From Lysobacter arvi (GTDB taxonomy: Bacteria > Pseudomonadota > Gammaproteobacteria > Xanthomonadales > Xanthomonadaceae), in NCBI GenBank assembly GCA_031216755.1, contig JARUHG010000003.1, positions 310,001 to 374,000 of the forward strand: a stretch of DNA of 64,000 bases, given 5' to 3'. Each line of letters opens with the position of its first letter. Position 1 is the stretch's first letter. Below the pieces are notes generated by a model, which did no database searches, was not told the DNA's origin, and saw nothing but the letters and a program-made list of their open reading frames with translations. Shown here in pieces: positions 7,601 to 15,854 of this stretch. The translations under genes were made by a program, and so were the position numbers.

Positions 7601-10600
7601 ACATTGCCTGGTCCCAACTCTTCTGTTCGGTATCCAGAGAAGAAATACTGATAGAGCTTGCCGCGCGCATTGGTCTGCGTCTTGATGCGACCAAGACTGT
7701 CGTAGACGTTGGTGACCACCGCCGTCGTCGGAAAGCTCGGGTTGAAGAACTTCGTCATGCGACCAGGCAGGTCGTACTGATAGGTCGCGACTTTGTTCAG
7801 CGTATCTGTGAAGGAGGTCAGATTGCCGGATGCGTCGTAGGCATACTTCACGGCGCGTCCGGTGTGATCGCTGACCTGCGTGATGCGCGGACCGGTGTAC
7901 GTGAGCGAGAGCCAGCGGCCCAGGCTGTTCTCGACACGGCTGAGCAGGCCGCCGGTATACGTGTATTTGACCTGCAGACCACTGGGCTCGGTGTATGTCG
8001 TCGCGAGGCCGGCTGCGTCGAACTGGATCTTCGCGCGGTTCTTGGTCTCGTACGTCCAAGTGCCGTCGCCATTCTTGATCAGGCGTGAAGGGTTGCCGCG
8101 CGGCGAATTGTAAGTACCGTCCGGCAGACGGACGAATACTTCGCCGTTCAGGCCACGATTGACCACGGCCGTGTTGTTGGTCAACTGCTCGCCCAGCCAA
8201 TTCTGGCCAATGGACGCGATAACAAGTTTGTCGAGCGGACGGGCGGTGTCGAGCAGCAGATCGTGGGCAACCTTGTGCTCTACCAACGCGCCAACCGCAC
8301 TCAGGGCGGTCTGTTCACCGAGACCTTGGAATCCGTCCGAACTGATGCCCACCGACTGGTTGAGGTTATGATTCCAGCCCTTGCCGACCGGCCCATCCTG
8401 TGTTCGTAGACCGGAGCTGTATAGCCGCTGGAAAGTCAGGCTGATCGGCGTCGCGCCCACCCCCACCTTCAGGTCCTCCCGGTCCAGCAGGTAATGCCCT
8501 TGGACCATGTCGATCGGGTCACCGAGGGTCTTGCCGCTCGATTGCTTCAACGCGCCATCCTGGCTCTTGGCCGCGTTCGCTGTCCTGGCATTGGTCGTCG
8601 ATGCATTCAACGGGTTAGTCGCGAAGCCGCCGGACAGTCCGCCAGTAATGGTTGACCCCAGATAGCCCGGCCCGACCGTGAAGTAACCGCTGCCCTTCCA
8701 TGTCCCTTCCGCCAACGCGCAGTTGGCCGGCGTCACCACGCTCAGCCCGGCATTGAGGTGATAAGTGAAGGCACTGTCCAGAGAGGCGCAGTTCGCAAGC
8801 CCGGCCTTCAATCCTGCATAGTTGGCCTTGTTGAGTTTGTAGAGCTTCTGTCCGTTTGCGGCGGCCATGTCGATCAGCTTCACCGTCGAGACGGCCGAGA
8901 CCCCGGTGGACTGATGGACCGCAGTCGACTCCAGGATGCTTATGTGCATCGCCCAGTTCGCGAACATCGCGTCTGCCTCGGCGGTATTGGCCCGGGCATT
9001 GGTCATGCTGACTGAATTGCTTGGGAGGTCGACATAGGTCGACCCGTTGTATCCGGCCAGCCCGACTTGATGGTGATGAACAAGAGCACCACTCGCGACC
9101 CGCTCTGCAATGTAGCCGGACTGCGTGTTCTGCGCACTCCACTGGGCGGCGATGACGCCCAGGGTAGACCCCATCACGGGCTCACTGTCATCCGTGCCGC
9201 CTGATGCACGCAGACCGGCCAGCTGCGCGGCGAAGGACTGCGAGAGCCCTCGCCCGGTGGGGCCCCAAGCGTTGGCGATCAGATAGGTGCCTGGTCCCCT
9301 GATGACCTGTTGGAACTCATGATTGGCGAACGTGGACGCGTATGCGTTATGCGTCACGGTGAACGTCACCGTGCTGGTCGCACCTGCGGAAACGGCCGTA
9401 CCGGCAGCTCCGATCTGTACGCCGTCGAGCTTGAGGATCGGCTGTGTCCCGCTATAGGTCAATGTAAGGCGCTTGCCGTAGATGGCATCGGACGTGAAGG
9501 TTTGATCGATGCCCTGATAGCGGATTCGCAACGTGGGCTTGTATCCGCTGGGAAGCGATGTGCTCTCAATCGCTGTGTAGCCCGTATCCTGGTATGGCAA
9601 AGCCGTTTGACGCAGCGCGCTGCCCAGGTAGGGGACGATGGTTTGCCCGCCTATCACATCGTCTAGCGTCGCCGTCGGTTTGTTCGTGCGTAGCCACTGT
9701 GCCAAGGTGGTCGCGTGACTGGCCAGATTGGCCCGGATGTTGGCGCGGTTGATGTTCTGGACCGTGTCGGTCGTCATGCTGGCGCCGCTGCGAGCTGATG
9801 CCAGGTAACTCGAAGCGCTGTAGCCCGCAGCGCTTGCGAGGTCTACGCCCGTAGTAAACGCGTGCGGCTTGTAGCTGGGATCGAACACATAGTTCGTTCC
9901 GCCGATGTTCGCCTTCACCCAAACGTGCTCGACCGAGACGTCCGTCATCGACGCTTGCAGGCTTGGACACGTTCCGGCGCTGGTGGCATTGATCGAATAG
10001 ACGGGAATCTGGCCCTGACCTAGCAGATCCAGCACGCCACAAACGTTGGACGTTTCGAATCCGTACCATTCCTTGAACTGCGCCGCCGGCAGCTTGATCA
10101 CACCGCGCACATAATTGGCGGTGTACCCCGACGCACGTAGAAGCTCAACCATCAAGGTAGCCTGGTCCATGCCGGTGCCCTGGTTGTCGAGCACTGCTCC
10201 CAGCGCCCCCTTCTGGATGCCCCAGACCGGATAGAACTCGATGTTGTTGCGGACGTACTGGTAGATCAGATCCGGATGGTTACGCAACGCTCGGGCGAGT
10301 TCGCTGATGGACGCCGGGCCGAGCGGATTTGCGTCGCCGCTCACTCGCATGAGAGTCATCAGGGGTCGACTACCAGAGGGCGCGGCGCCCTGATTCAGGT
10401 TCGACGGCAATGCTTGGCCGTTCCGCTCGACCGCCCGTCGGGATTCTTCCACCGTCACCGGTGGCAAAATGGCGCGAAGAACATTTGGCGCGGGTGCCCA
10501 TGTGGATCGCCCACCCGCGCCGACCATCGCTCCTTGCGTCGATAGCATGGGCCGATTGGCCCCGTAGTTCACGGCGGTCCGCCCCGCGCCGAACTGGACG

Positions 10601-10683
10601 TTGCCGGCCCACGCCGAATGGCTTGCCATCAGGGCGCAGAGGACCAAGCCGCGCGCCACACGTCTGATACGCCGTTCCTTCAT
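4660..10683 (-). CDS. Sec-exported RHS/YD-repeat protein with transglutaminase-like N-terminal domain
   Basis: A 2007-residue protein read from ATG 10683, chosen over ATG 10716 because GGAG sits 7 bases upstream and the signal peptide (MKERRIRRVARGLVLCALMA, ending SAWA) follows directly. Domains: a transglutaminase-like region at about 120-275 with His near 251 (VEHVWVKA) and Asp near 266 (FDPSYK), but Gly-Met where the catalytic Cys is expected (QGTGMDQATL); a DUF6531-type region near 720 (GDPIDMVQGHYLLDREDL); many YD repeats from about 890 to 1700; and the RHS core end ([20 protein letters not shown] to DPTGL) near 1847. A variable tip of about 160 residues follows. RHS repeats build a shell around the toxic tip. 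There is no PAAR domain and no type VI gene nearby, so Sec export to the surface is likely. The tip has no recognised fold. Confidence 0.92.
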   Translation of the reverse strand: MKERRIRRVARGLVLCALMASHSAWAGNVQFGAGRTAVNYGANRPMLSTQGAMVGAGGRSTWAPAPNVLRAILPPVTVEESRRAVERNGQALPSNLNQGAAPSGSRPLMTLMRVSGDANPLGPASISELARALRNHPDLIYQYVRNNIEFYPVWGIQKGALGAVLDNQGTGMDQATLMVELLRASGYTANYVRGVIKLPAAQFKEWYGFETSNVCGVLDLLGQGQIPVYSINATSAGTCPSLQASMTDVSVEHVWVKANIGGTNYVFDPSYKPHAFTTGVDLASAAGYSASSYLASARSGASMTTDTVQNINRANIRANLASHATTLAQWLRTNKPTATLDDVIGGQTIVPYLGSALRQTALPYQDTGYTAIESTSLPSGYKPTLRIRYQGIDQTFTSDAIYGKRLTLTYSGTQPILKLDGVQIGAAGTAVSAGATSTVTFTVTHNAYASTFANHEFQQVIRGPGTYLIANAWGPTGRGLSQSFAAQLAGLRASGGTDDSEPVMGSTLGVIAAQWSAQNTQSGYIAERVASGALVHHHQVGLAGYNGSTYVDLPSNSVSMTNARANTAEADAMFANWAMHISILESTAVHQSTGVSAVSTVKLIDMAAANGQKLYKLNKANYAGLKAGLANCASLDSAFTYHLNAGLSVVTPANCALAEGTWKGSGYFTVGPGYLGSTITGGLSGGFATNPLNASTTNARTANAAKSQDGALKQSSGKTLGDPIDMVQGHYLLDREDLKVGVGATPISLTFQRLYSSGLRTQDGPVGKGWNHNLNQSVGISSDGFQGLGEQTALSAVGALVEHKVAHDLLLDTARPLDKLVIASIGQNWLGEQLTNNTAVVNRGLNGEVFVRLPDGTYNSPRGNPSRLIKNGDGTWTYETKNRAKIQFDAAGLATTYTEPSGLQVKYTYTGGLLSRVENSLGRWLSLTYTGPRITQVSDHTGRAVKYAYDASGNLTSFTDTLNKVATYQYDLPGRMTKFFNPSFPTTAVVTNVYDSLGRIKTQTNARGKLYQYFFSGYRTEELGPGNVSRTTYLDAHGNVLQSSTPEQWWTINTYDGQSRLVKSVLPEGNSVQYTYDDATCAGTEKRCTHNVKTITTVAKAGSGLANLTQSFTYESAFNQVATATDARGKVTTTTYTAFGSPATVTSPTDAAGVAPQTTTAYTAYSRSGFPTFYLPTAQTVRATSSNSVSTATSYNSSNFYAPASTVVDAGSGRLNLATTFTYDSVGNLTKTDGPRSDVADITQVRYDSERRAIETTNALGKLSRTGYDDDGRVTRTAAQAGTQWLVSCTRYSVTGKAERQWGPALTSADTTCPVQAAPVAMTDTAYDDLDRPYRVTQYLTSTEGGNRVTDTAYYLDDKVKSVSRAVGTSLAQLYARYTYTPNGLPDTAQDAKGNLTVHVYDGHDRLYRTHYALPNEVNYANSADYEEFGYDAAGNVVRIRKRDGQTVTQVYDNLNRLIGRQYANSADNVTFSYDLRGLRTVASYANAALGQIAYTWDNAGRLTAQNGRFTHLYDAAGNRTRQVWPDGFYVETRYDALNRPTDVLESGVTKLASYAYDDLGRQVTATLGNGTITTRSYSTVGALATLKQDLAGTIDDVTLTFARNQLGHIASTTSSNDQYQWRGAQTGTLTYQANGLNQYTTAAGAALTYDARGNLKTNAGWTYGFDADNRLRSANKTGVAATLDYDPEGRLGKTTINSVATVFEYDGDQMVQENSATGTLQRRHVYGLESDVPLVTYDGAGTTAKTWLYRDQLGSVIATASGTGTRKDIYTYGPFGEPNVTTGMRFRYTGQWLIGELGLYYYKARFYSPDLGRFMQTDPIGYKDDLNLYAYVKNNPINYTDPTGLCSSFGGFLPCSMPNPKFAEVDAARDRMGRDIGKAIATTWAIGATGGLAAEFGAGAAIANAAYRANAAIESGSAAVGVAVQRGMNVASSVTNNVFSSVLASPAVVYLSANGDKVADALDGGLPLPLPGPPPMSPTGVWSNIATGVAIDVISILSPSPRGSAK

Positions 10684-10777
10684 ACCCGCTCCATGCAGTT
10701 TTTTGACGCACGACATTTCGGCCTGCCTTGGCAGGATGGTGCGCAGTTGGTTGATCGATCGGCCTTAAGGAAGGCGA

Positions 10778-10978
10778 TCAAGGCGAGGTCGTCACCGTCG
10801 ACGTGCGGTTCCCGGCGGCGTCGTACGCGTAGGTGATCGTCGTAGTGGTCGCCCCGACCGTATAGACGACGCGGATCACGCGCCCGAGCGAGTCGTAGGT
10901 ATAAGCAATCGACCCCGCGTTGGCGTGCGATGCGAGCAGTAGGCTCGCGGCGAGAAATGCGATGCAGACTTGCTTCAT
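10778..10978 (-). CDS. small secreted protein with two YD repeats
   Basis: A 66-residue product with a clear Sec signal peptide (MKQVCIAFLAASLLLASHANA) and a mature part of about 45 residues that is almost nothing but two YD-repeat units (IAYTYDSLGRVIRVVYTVG and ITYAYDAAGNRTSTVTTSP). ATG 10978 is preceded by AAGGGAAGC. It lies 94 bases upstream of the full-length rhs on the same strand, probably as the first gene of the operon. It could be a truncated leftover of an older RHS gene or a genuine small partner that completes the YD shell. The product is clear; its role is unknown. Confidence 0.75.
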   Translation of the reverse strand: MKQVCIAFLAASLLLASHANAGSIAYTYDSLGRVIRVVYTVGATTTTITYAYDAAGNRTSTVTTSP

Positions 10979-11192
10979 GCGTGCTTCCCTTCTCTCCTTG
11001 AATCGGGGAGCACGTTATCGCTGCATTCAGGGAGGAACTACGCGTAAAAGTCTGAGCGACCTTTTCGTGGTTGACGCTACTGAACTGGCTGTTGTCCGCT
11101 ACCTGCCCGAGCTTATGCGCGCATTCCGGCCCTGCCACATGGCGGGGCAAAGCTGCATGTACTCCAACAAGCACATAGGGCAGCGACGCCGC

Positions 11193-11915
11193 ATGCAGAA
11201 CGACACTTCTCGGCTTGAAGATCGTCTGCTCGGCGCATTCCTGGCAGTAGGATTGCCTCTCTCGCTCATCATCTGGTTGATGAAGCCCGCGGCGCTGACC
11301 GATGACGGAAAGCAACGGTCGTCGCCGGCAGGCGCTATACAGATCGAGTGGATTCCTGCGGACAGAAGCCAACCCGGCTCAGAGCAACCCACCGGGCAGG
11401 CCTATGCCCGGCCGAAGGCATCGACACAGGCCGCGCAAATGCCAGCTCCCGACGCGGCATCCGAAGGCCCCACGCTGGTGAAAGAAGCGAACGTTGGGCT
11501 TCCCATGGATGCCTCGGGCTCCGTATACGACCCCAGTCGCATGCAGGCGGTCGCACGCGATGCGAAGACGTTACTTCGAACCGCTCCCGCTATGGACGCA
11601 GATACTGCCGTGCAGTTAGCTGGCCTCTCCTGGACGGAAAGTCCGCCGAAGTTCCCCGATACGCTGCGTAGTGTGTCGAGCGCCCGGGTCGTGCTCGAGA
11701 TAGAAGTGGACGAGACCGGGAACGCGGCTCACGTTTCCATCGTCGAATCCAGCGGCTCGGACGAGATTGATCTCACCGTGCTGGACGCCGCTCGATCGTG
11801 GCACTTCCCACCAGAGCAACGCGGCGGAGTTGCAGTAAGGGCGACAATTCGTTGCGACGTCGTCTTGCAGATGCAAGCCGTCGGAGACGACGACACGGTC
11901 GAACCTATGACCTGA
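11193..11915 (+). CDS. TonB-like protein with C-terminal TonB domain
   Basis: A 240-residue protein: short cytoplasmic N-terminus, one membrane helix (LLGAFLAVGLPLSLIIWLMK, about 11-30), a Pro/Ala/Gln-rich spacer, and a C-terminal TonB-like domain at about 150-230 (VVLEIEVDETGNAAHVSIVE, SGSDEIDLTVLDAARSWHF, then the final strand GVAVRATIRCDVV). TonB proteins pass the energy of ExbB/ExbD to outer-membrane receptors. No exbBD or receptor gene is nearby, so it may be an accessory TonB or only structurally related. ATG 11193 was chosen because upstream in-frame sequence lacks protein character and would overlap the divergent YD gene. Its 3' end overlaps the convergent glycosyltransferase by 11 bases. 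Confidence 0.8.
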   Translation: MQNDTSRLEDRLLGAFLAVGLPLSLIIWLMKPAALTDDGKQRSSPAGAIQIEWIPADRSQPGSEQPTGQAYARPKASTQAAQMPAPDAASEGPTLVKEANVGLPMDASGSVYDPSRMQAVARDAKTLLRTAPAMDADTAVQLAGLSWTESPPKFPDTLRSVSSARVVLEIEVDETGNAAHVSIVESSGSDEIDLTVLDAARSWHFPPEQRGGVAVRATIRCDVVLQMQAVGDDDTVEPMT

Positions 11916-12774
11916 GCCGCGCGCGTGCGTACGCCACCGGAAACCGCAGCCAGATCGCCGCGAACACGGCGGCGGACAGGGCGGCACCGCGCCTGGGCGC
12001 CTCGAACTTGCGGTAATAGCGCCACAGGCCGCGGTGCTTGTGCCATTCGACGAAGAGCGGACGCGAGCGGCTCGACACGCCGCGCACGTGCAGCACGCGC
12101 ACGCGATTGGCCACGGCGACGAGCGCGCCGGACTCGCGTGCGCGGCGGGAGAGGTCGAGGTCTTCCGCATGGAGGCGATAGCCTTCGTCGAAGCCGTGCA
12201 GGCGTTCGAACAGCGCGCGCGGCATCAGCATCAGCGCGCCGGAGACGGCTTCGACCTGCTGCAGCGCGCGCGAGTCGTCGATGGGGAGCTCGAGCCTGGG
12301 CGCCGGCGTTCCGCCGAATGCGGCGGAAAGCATCGCGCCGAAATCGGGATCGCGGCGACGCGCGGCGCCATCGCGCACGCCGTCGTCGTCCACCAGGTCC
12401 GCGCCGAGCAGCGCTTCGCCCTGCGGCGCGGCCAGCGCGCGCAGGCGCGAGAGCGTGTCGCGTTCGACCATGCAGTCCGGATTGACGAACGCCAGCCACT
12501 GCACGCCGTCGCCCGCGTCGCGCGCACCCTGGTTGCAGGCCACGCCGAAGCCGGGGTTGTCGGGGTTGGCGATGAAGCGCACCCGCGCATCGCTGCTGGC
12601 GTGGCGCTGCACGATTTCGAGGGTGCCGTCGTCGGAGCTGTTGTCGACCACGCGGATGGCGTCCACGCCTTCGGCCGCGCGCAGCCGCGCGAGGCAGTCG
12701 TCGATGGTTTCGGCGCTGCGGTAGGTCACCACCACCGCGGCAATGCCGGCGGTGGCGTCAGGCGAAGAGATCAC
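11905..12774 (-). CDS. GT2-family glycosyltransferase (rhamnosyltransferase-like)
   Basis: A 289-residue protein with the GT-A hallmarks of family 2: an N-terminal strand IAAVVVTYRSAETIDDCLAR, nucleotide-site DNSSDDGT, NPDNPGFGVACNQGA, the DxD-equivalent WLAFVNPDCMV, and the acceptor-loop motif HAEDLDLSRRARESG. It would transfer a sugar from an NDP-sugar to a glycan, most like WbbL/RfbF-type rhamnosyltransferases. GTG 12774 gives a start directly before the family N-terminus and overlaps the 3' end of the preceding glycosyltransferase by 17 bases. It is the last gene of the string that begins with gspE, so it may be co-transcribed with the secretion operon. Donor and acceptor are unknown. Confidence 0.85.
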   Translation of the reverse strand: MISSPDATAGIAAVVVTYRSAETIDDCLARLRAAEGVDAIRVVDNSSDDGTLEIVQRHASSDARVRFIANPDNPGFGVACNQGARDAGDGVQWLAFVNPDCMVERDTLSRLRALAAPQGEALLGADLVDDDGVRDGAARRRDPDFGAMLSAAFGGTPAPRLELPIDDSRALQQVEAVSGALMLMPRALFERLHGFDEGYRLHAEDLDLSRRARESGALVAVANRVRVLHVRGVSSRSRPLFVEWHKHRGLWRYYRKFEAPRRGAALSAAVFAAIWLRFPVAYARARLRS

Positions 12775-13615
12775 GTTGCGGTTCCACGGGTCCGAGGTGT
12801 TCGAGCAGCGAACCCAGCTGCACGCGCGAGGCGCGCAGCGGATCCTGCATGAGGTAGTGGGCCAATCGCGCATGCCAGTCCGGCCAGCGCGCGGCGAGCG
12901 CGTCCATGTCGCCGTCGAAGGGACCGCCTTCGCCGCGGCGCGCGACGAACGCGGTATCGCACAGCGCGTTGCGCCAGCCCAGCCCGGCCAGACGCAGGGA
13001 CAGATCGATCAGCGCCGCGTACCACGAGGCGTAGCTGCTCGCGTCCAGACCGCCGGCGCGGCGCCGCGCCGCACCGCGGATCAGCACCGCGTGGCTCACC
13101 GCGGCGGGGAGTTCCGGATGCAGGGCGGGCATGGCCTTCGCCGCACGCGCGATGCGCTCGAGGTCGTCGGGCACCGGATCGATCTCGCCGATGCGCGGCC
13201 ACGCGGCGGCTTCGCCGGCGTTGCTCCACGGCGTGGCGGTCGCGATCGCGCCATCGGCGGCGAAGCTGGACACCAGGCGCGACAACCAGCCCGGCGCCGG
13301 CAGCGCATCACTGGCGAGCACCGCGACGTCCGCATCGCCGCAGGCGGCGAACACTTCGTCCAGGTGCGCGACTTCGCCCACGCTGCGCTGGCGGCGCGTG
13401 TAGTCGGCCTTCAGCGCGGTGCGCCCGATCCAGCGTTCGACGATCGCGTAGCCGCGCGGTCCGGCCTGCGCGTCGTCGGCCAGCCACACCGGCGTGCCCG
13501 GCGCAGTGGCGGCATCGAGTGCGGCCAGGCAGGCGTCGAGCGCTTCGTCGTCCGTGCCGACCGGGACGACGACGATGGGCCCGACGACCGCCGCAGCGGC
13601 GGCCGTCGACGTCAC
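12758..13615 (-). CDS. divergent GT2-like glycosyltransferase
   Basis: A 285-residue protein whose first half resembles a GT-A nucleotide-binding domain: VVGPIVVVPVGTDDEALDAC, a strand with an acidic turn (TPVWLADDAQAGPRGY), and VAVLASDALPAPGWLSRLVS, which corresponds to the SD/DxD plus pGWL segment of family 2 enzymes. The second half has no recognised signature. GTG 13615 overlaps the gspD stop by four bases (GTGA). Longer frames upstream are shadows of gspD. The pair with the next glycosyltransferase suggests a two-step glycan transfer or glycosylation of a secreted or surface component. Assignment to GT2 is by eye and weaker than for its neighbour. Confidence 0.7.
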   Translation of the reverse strand: MTSTAAAAAVVGPIVVVPVGTDDEALDACLAALDAATAPGTPVWLADDAQAGPRGYAIVERWIGRTALKADYTRRQRSVGEVAHLDEVFAACGDADVAVLASDALPAPGWLSRLVSSFAADGAIATATPWSNAGEAAAWPRIGEIDPVPDDLERIARAAKAMPALHPELPAAVSHAVLIRGAARRRAGGLDASSYASWYAALIDLSLRLAGLGWRNALCDTAFVARRGEGGPFDGDMDALAARWPDWHARLAHYLMQDPLRASRVQLGSLLEHLGPVEPQRDLFA

Positions 13616-15846
13616 TGTTGCTGACCTGGACGGCGCGGTTGCTTCTGCAGCGGTTCCATCGCCCGGAAGCGGCGCGTGTATTCGTCGGTGAGGTCGCGTG
13701 CTTCCAGCGGGTTGCGCACGATGGTCGGCGTGAGCAGCACGATGACTTCGTTGCGCGTCTTGCCGGAGCGCTGCTGGCCGAACAGGCCGCCGATCACCGG
13801 GATGCGGCTCAAGCCCGGGAGCCCGGACGCGCCCCGCTCCACGCTGTCGCTGATCAGGCCGGCGAGCATCACCGTGTCCCCGCTCTGCACTGCCGCTTCG
13901 GTCTTGAGCTTGCGCGTGTCGATGCGCACGTTGCCGTTGCGATCGGCCGTGTCCTGCGCGCCGGGCGAGCTGACTTCCTGCACGATGTCCAGGAACACGA
14001 CGCCGTCCTTCGCCACGCGCGGACGCACCTTCAGGATCGTGCCGGTGTCGAGGTACTGCACCTGGCTGTAGCTCGTGTCGCCGGCGGTGGTCGGGTTCAC
14101 CGTCACCGACGAGATCGGGATCTTGCTGCCGACGTTGAGCGTGGCTTCGGCGTTGTTGCGGACGACGACCGAAGGCGTCTGAAGCAATTGCAGGTCGGTG
14201 ACCTGATCCAGGGCACTGATCACCGCAGCGGCATTGCGACCGAGGAACGTCCACGACAGACCGGCCGGGTTGCCGGTCGCCGGCTGGATGCTGCCAGCCA
14301 ACGTGCTCCACGTCGTGCGGCCGACGGCATTGGGCAACCCCGCATCGGTGACCGCGCGCTCGAAGTACCAGTTCACGCCGTACTTCAGCTCGCCCTTGAG
14401 CTGCACCTCGACGACCTGCGCTTCGATGTGCACCTGCATCGGCATGACGTCGAGGCGCTCGATCACGTCGCGGATCGACTTCCACGCCGACGGGCTGCTC
14501 CGCACGATGATCGAGTTGGTTTCCTCCACCGCCGACACGCCGACGCGGTCGCCGTTGACGTCGAGGGTGAGGCTCGCGTTGCCGCTCTGCTGCTGGCTGA
14601 GCGAGAGCGAGCCGTTGCCCAGGCCGCCGCCGGTGCTGCCGGTATCGCTGCCGAGGGTGGCGGTGCTGCCGGTGTCGTCGGCGTTGTCCTTCAGTTCGAC
14701 CGAGTCCAGGCCCGGCATCAGCGACGGCGGCCCGCCGCTTTCGCCCGACGTGCCGCCGCGGCCGGAACCGAACACGTCGGCGAGGCGATCGGCGAGGTCC
14801 TTGGCCTTGATGTACTTCAGCTCGTACGAATACAACTGCACGCTGCCGCCCGCGCTGTCGATGCGCTCCAGCCATTGCTGGATGTCGTCGAGGTAGTTCG
14901 CCTGCGAGGTGATGACCAGCACGGCGTTCGCGCCTTCCAGCGGCATGAAGCGGAACATGCCGGCGACCGGCGACTTGCTCTGTTCGCCGAACACCTTTTC
15001 CAGGTCCGCGACGACCCGCGTCGCCTTGCCCGACTGCAGCGGGAACACGCCCACCGACATGCCCGAGAGCCAGTCGACGTCGAACACCTCGATCGTGCGC
15101 AGGTAGTTCTCCAGCTCGGCGCGGCTGCCGCCGACGGTGATCACGTTGCGCGAGTTGTCGACGTTCACGATCGCGTTCGGGCGCGCGTACGGCTTGAGGA
15201 TCTTTTCCATCTCCGTCGCCGACACGTATTTCAGCGGCACCGTGCGGACTTCGAAGCCGCGCGCGCTGCTCGGCGCGCCGGTGCGCGCGGCCACGTTTCC
15301 GGCCAGCGCCTGGTCGGCGGGCACGATGTTGTAGCGGCCGCCGCTGTAGACCAGGCGCGCGTTGTTCCAGCCCAGCACCATTTCCAGCAGGTTGAGCGCT
15401 TCGGCCGGGCTCACCGGCTTGGGCGTGGCCAGCGTCACGGTGCCCTGCACGCCCGGAGCGATCACGTAGTTCTGTCCGAGCATGTCGCCCAGGATCGCCT
15501 TGACCACGGCGTGCAGCGATTCGCCTTCGAAGTTGAAGGTCGCCGAGCCGGTCGTGGCGCCCAGGCCGGGCGGCGGCGAGGCGGCCGCGCTGCGGTTGAT
15601 GACCTGGCCGGTGCCGCGGCGGATCTGCGGACGAGCGTCGCCGGCATCGGTGGATTCCGGCAGCGGCTCCTGCGCCGTCGCCCCCCGCGCGCCGGTGGCG
15701 GCGCCCGGCGGCACGGCGGACGTATCCGCGCGCTGGATGTTCGGCACCGGAGCGGTTGCGCACGAGGCCAGCAGGCTGGCGATGGTCGCGGTGGCGATCG
15801 CCTGCGCGGCGATGCTTGGGCGGAGCTTCATCGGACGGGATTTCAT
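13612..15846 (-). CDS. gspD: type II secretion outer-membrane secretin GspD/XpsD (lipoprotein)
   Basis: A 744-residue secretin forming the outer-membrane channel of the type II system. The N-terminus is a lipoprotein signal (lipobox LLASC, Cys29), as in Xanthomonas XpsD. Then come a disordered Pro/Ala linker, the N0 domain (ATFNFEGESLHAVVKAILGD), repeated N1-N3 domains (LKYVSATEMEKILKPYARPN; IDSAGGSVQLYSYELKYIKA), a Gly/Ser-rich insert in N3, and the secretin domain with VEETNSIIVRSSPSAWKSIR, VEVQLKGELKYGVNW and the C-terminal DTVMLAGLISDSVERG. ATG 15846 was chosen over TTG 15858 because it begins the signal peptide. It is the last xps structural gene and follows gspN with a short gap; two glycosyltransferases overlap behind it. 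The lipidated N-terminus suggests targeting without a separate pilotin. Confidence 0.95.
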   Translation of the reverse strand: MKSRPMKLRPSIAAQAIATATIASLLASCATAPVPNIQRADTSAVPPGAATGARGATAQEPLPESTDAGDARPQIRRGTGQVINRSAAASPPPGLGATTGSATFNFEGESLHAVVKAILGDMLGQNYVIAPGVQGTVTLATPKPVSPAEALNLLEMVLGWNNARLVYSGGRYNIVPADQALAGNVAARTGAPSSARGFEVRTVPLKYVSATEMEKILKPYARPNAIVNVDNSRNVITVGGSRAELENYLRTIEVFDVDWLSGMSVGVFPLQSGKATRVVADLEKVFGEQSKSPVAGMFRFMPLEGANAVLVITSQANYLDDIQQWLERIDSAGGSVQLYSYELKYIKAKDLADRLADVFGSGRGGTSGESGGPPSLMPGLDSVELKDNADDTGSTATLGSDTGSTGGGLGNGSLSLSQQQSGNASLTLDVNGDRVGVSAVEETNSIIVRSSPSAWKSIRDVIERLDVMPMQVHIEAQVVEVQLKGELKYGVNWYFERAVTDAGLPNAVGRTTWSTLAGSIQPATGNPAGLSWTFLGRNAAAVISALDQVTDLQLLQTPSVVVRNNAEATLNVGSKIPISSVTVNPTTAGDTSYSQVQYLDTGTILKVRPRVAKDGVVFLDIVQEVSSPGAQDTADRNGNVRIDTRKLKTEAAVQSGDTVMLAGLISDSVERGASGLPGLSRIPVIGGLFGQQRSGKTRNEVIVLLTPTIVRNPLEARDLTDEYTRRFRAMEPLQKQPRRPGQQQ

Positions 15847-15854
15847 GCGGTCTC

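Noticed and set aside
4660..10716. Type VI-delivered RHS effector
   Set aside because: No PAAR/VgrG domain or type VI gene in the window and the protein has a Sec signal peptide.
11041..11100. Sigma-70 promoter with TTGACG upstream of the TonB-like gene
   Set aside because: No acceptable -10 hexamer at the right spacing.
10680..11372. 230-codon minus-strand frame upstream of rhs
   Set aside because: It crosses the small YD gene in another frame and the TonB-like gene on the other strand and has no protein character.
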